From the NCBI RefSeq assembly GCF_002776575.1, contig NZ_CP022548.1, forward strand, positions 2,619,001 through 2,683,000: a stretch of DNA of 64,000 nt. Reading direction: 5' to 3'. Made by a program: the position numbers and the translations under genes. Below the pieces are notes generated by a model. It was given only the letters and a program-made list of their open reading frames with translations, searched no databases and was not told the DNA's origin. Within the stretch, counting starts at the first letter, position 1, and every line of letters begins with the position of its first letter. The stretch comes from Sphingorhabdus sp. YGSMI21. GTDB lineage: Bacteria; Pseudomonadota; Alphaproteobacteria; Sphingomonadales; Sphingomonadaceae. This document shows, one piece after another, positions 62,208 through 64,000 of the stretch.

Positions 62208-63605
62208 ATGATCGAAGACAAATCCTATTATTTTTGCGGTATCGGCGGCTCCGGCATGCTGCCTTTGGCCATGATCGTCAAAGCTGCTGGTGCACAGGTT
62301 GCCGGATCGGACCGGGCATTGGACCAGGGCCGATTGGCGGACAAGTTCCAGTGGCTGCAGGACAGGGGGATCAAGCTGTTCAAGCAGGATGGCAGCGGCC
62401 TCGGTGACGGTTGCCAGATCCTGATCGCGTCCGCGGCCATTGAAGAGACCGTGCCCGACGTCGCGCGGGCCACCGCTCTGGGTTGCAAGCGCATGACCCG
62501 GGCGGAACTGCTGGCCGCACATTTCAACGCAGTCCCGAGCAGCATTGCCGTTGGCGGTACCAGCGGAAAATCGACCGTGACCGGGATGATTGGCTGGATA
62601 TTGACCGAAGCCGGTCGTGATCCGACGATCATGAACGGGGCGGTAATGAAAAATTTCGTCCATGCCGACGCCCCATTTGCCAGCTCCCGCGTCGGGGCCG
62701 GTGCTTTGATGGTGAGTGAAGTGGACGAGAGCGACGGTTCCATCGCCCTGTTCGATCCGGAAATCGCGGTACTCAACAATGTCAGCCTGGATCACAAGAG
62801 CCTGGAAGAGCTGCGAATATTATTTGGTGATTTTGTCGCAAAAGCGCGCCATGCGATCTGGAACCATGATGACGCTGAATCGCGCGCACTGGTCGGCACG
62901 CGGAGGCTGACGAATGGCAGCAGCTTCGGATTTCTCGACGGTGCGGACTATCAGGCCGTGCAAGTCGAGGAACAATCGCTCGGCAGCAATTTTGTGATGC
63001 GCAGCGACGGGGGCGAGCATCCGGTATCCTTGCAGGTGCCCGGCAGGCACAATATTGCCAACGCGCTGGCGGCGATTGCGGCAAGCACCGCCATCGGTGT
63101 GCCGGTCGCAACCGCGATATCGGCGATCGGGACCTTTCGGGGGCTGGCTCGTCGATTCGATATCGTGGGAAGCACCGGCGACATCACCGTGATCGACGAT
63201 TTCGGTCACAATCCCGACAAGATCGCTGCCACGCTCAGGACGTTGAAGGCCTTCCCCGGCCGGGTCATTGCCTTTTTCCAGCCACACGGTTTCGGCCCGA
63301 TACAAAAAATGGGCGCAGAACTGGCGACGGTATTTGCCGAATATCTCGACGGCGATGACCGCGTCATATTGTGTGATCCAGTCTATTTCGGCGGTACCGT
63401 CGACCGATCACTGGGCAGCCAGTCGCTTGTCGATGCAATAAATGCTGCCGGGGGCAGGGCAGAATATATCCCGGCCCGTCCGGATTGCGGAAACAGAATC
63501 GTGAATCTCGCCGAATCGGGCGACCGAATCGTCATCATGGGCGCGCGCGACGACACATTGCACGGCTTTGCGGAGTCGATTCTGAGCCAAATCGCGGGAA
63601 ACTGA
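62208..63605 (+). CDS. mpl: Mpl-like UDP-N-acetylmuramate:peptide ligase
   Basis: 465 residues of the Mur ligase superfamily: N-terminal FCGIGGSGMLPLAMIVKAAG (UDP binding), ATP P-loop GGTSGKSTVTG, VSEVDESDGSIALFDPEIAV and VIDDFGHNPDKIAATL in the C-terminal domain. It resembles MurC/Mpl: joins a recycled murein peptide to UDP-MurNAc. The neighbouring LD-carboxypeptidase points to Mpl rather than to a second MurC, but the sequence alone does not fully exclude a MurC-type enzyme. Confidence 0.85.
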   Translation: MIEDKSYYFCGIGGSGMLPLAMIVKAAGAQVAGSDRALDQGRLADKFQWLQDRGIKLFKQDGSGLGDGCQILIASAAIEETVPDVARATALGCKRMTRAELLAAHFNAVPSSIAVGGTSGKSTVTGMIGWILTEAGRDPTIMNGAVMKNFVHADAPFASSRVGAGALMVSEVDESDGSIALFDPEIAVLNNVSLDHKSLEELRILFGDFVAKARHAIWNHDDAESRALVGTRRLTNGSSFGFLDGADYQAVQVEEQSLGSNFVMRSDGGEHPVSLQVPGRHNIANALAAIAASTAIGVPVATAISAIGTFRGLARRFDIVGSTGDITVIDDFGHNPDKIAATLRTLKAFPGRVIAFFQPHGFGPIQKMGAELATVFAEYLDGDDRVILCDPVYFGGTVDRSLGSQSLVDAINAAGGRAEYIPARPDCGNRIVNLAESGDRIVIMGARDDTLHGFAESILSQIAGN

Positions 63606-64000
63606 TCGCCTCCCGGATGGATCAGTGATCCGAAAGGTGAATCGATCCGGTGCATTGCGCATTGTTTTAGATTTTTTTGCCGGCTGCCATATGGCTGATA
63701 ACCGCGGCCGGATGTTCATTGTTAGCCCGGTGTACAGGTGCGGATCGTTATCAAAAGGCTATGAGCCTTTTACAGATGCCGTCGATGTTGTATATTCGGC
63801 AATATCGCGAGTCACAGGGTCGCAAATTCCTGAAACCCGCTCTCCCTGGCCCCCGATCGCCGTGTCACGCCGCGAATATTGGCAAGGATTTTGTTAACTA
63901 ACATGTAGAAAGAGTTAATCTTTCCGTCGCTCCGTCGCGAGGCATTTTAGAAAATCCAATTATTACAACCACTTGAAAATTTGCAACCGTAACATGCTGT
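63606..64000. other. Region after the Mpl-like gene without a recognised gene
   Basis: 395 bases to the window end. No convincing ORF; frames at 63625-63901 look like chance. AT-rich end (63890-63960) suggests a promoter for a gene beyond the window. Confidence 0.5.

Overview
The window looks like chromosomal DNA of a sphingomonad (Alphaproteobacteria, Sphingomonadales; Sphingorhabdus/Parasphingorhabdus/Sphingopyxis-like). This rests on gene content and style: a bifunctional cysNC, hybrid kinases, fixLJ with ccoNOQP-GHIS, a GTA-type holin/endolysin pair, many ATGA overlaps and a fairly high GC. The species cannot be named from the sequence alone. No rRNA, tRNA, CRISPR array or intact insertion sequence was seen.

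Layout. 1-3237: sulfate assimilation (3' end of cysD, cysNC, cysQ). 3380-9526: a phosphorelay cluster (REC-HPt protein, single receiver, CHASE hybrid kinase, membrane hybrid kinase). 9703-12044: a compact operon of a membrane-anchored LuxR-type HTH protein, two unknown proteins, a RadC/JAB protein and a small winged-helix protein. 12045-13770: gene-poor and partly AT-rich. 13771-19084: an isolated set of flagellar control genes (flgM, an flhA lacking most of its membrane part, fliA, fliS-like, a sigma-54 activator) with clear sigma-54 promoters and a phased set of palindromes, but no basal body, hook or flagellin genes. 19340-23234: MarR-like regulator, GAF + degenerate GGDEF protein, class II aldolase-like protein, a conserved unknown and a repeat-bearing lipoprotein. 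23407-24529: holin and GH108 endolysin. 24735-28525: stress/redox genes (peroxiredoxin, unknowns, NAD(P)H oxidoreductase, universal stress protein).

28642-38704: fixLJ followed, on the other strand, by the complete cbb3 oxidase operon ccoN-O-Q-P-G-H-I-S plus one extra cysteine-bearing ORF. A 16-base motif built as two TACG-like half sites 10 bases apart lies upstream of the peroxiredoxin, a small unknown gene, the universal stress protein and ccoN, which suggests one low-oxygen/redox regulon around FixLJ. 38804-45306: nuclease-like protein, DsrE protein, gamma-glutamyltransferase, membrane protein, methyltransferase and M23 lipoprotein. 45796-50794: DEAD-box helicase, CoA transferase, aldehyde dehydrogenase and CoA-ester lyase. 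50941-61267: envelope polysaccharide genes (GT2, flippase-like protein, DUF354, GT39-type, UDP-ManNAc dehydrogenase and UDP-GlcNAc 2-epimerase, manC, manA) ending in a deleted flaA1/wbpM-type pseudogene. 61316-63605: LD-carboxypeptidase and an Mpl-like Mur ligase, pointing to murein recycling.
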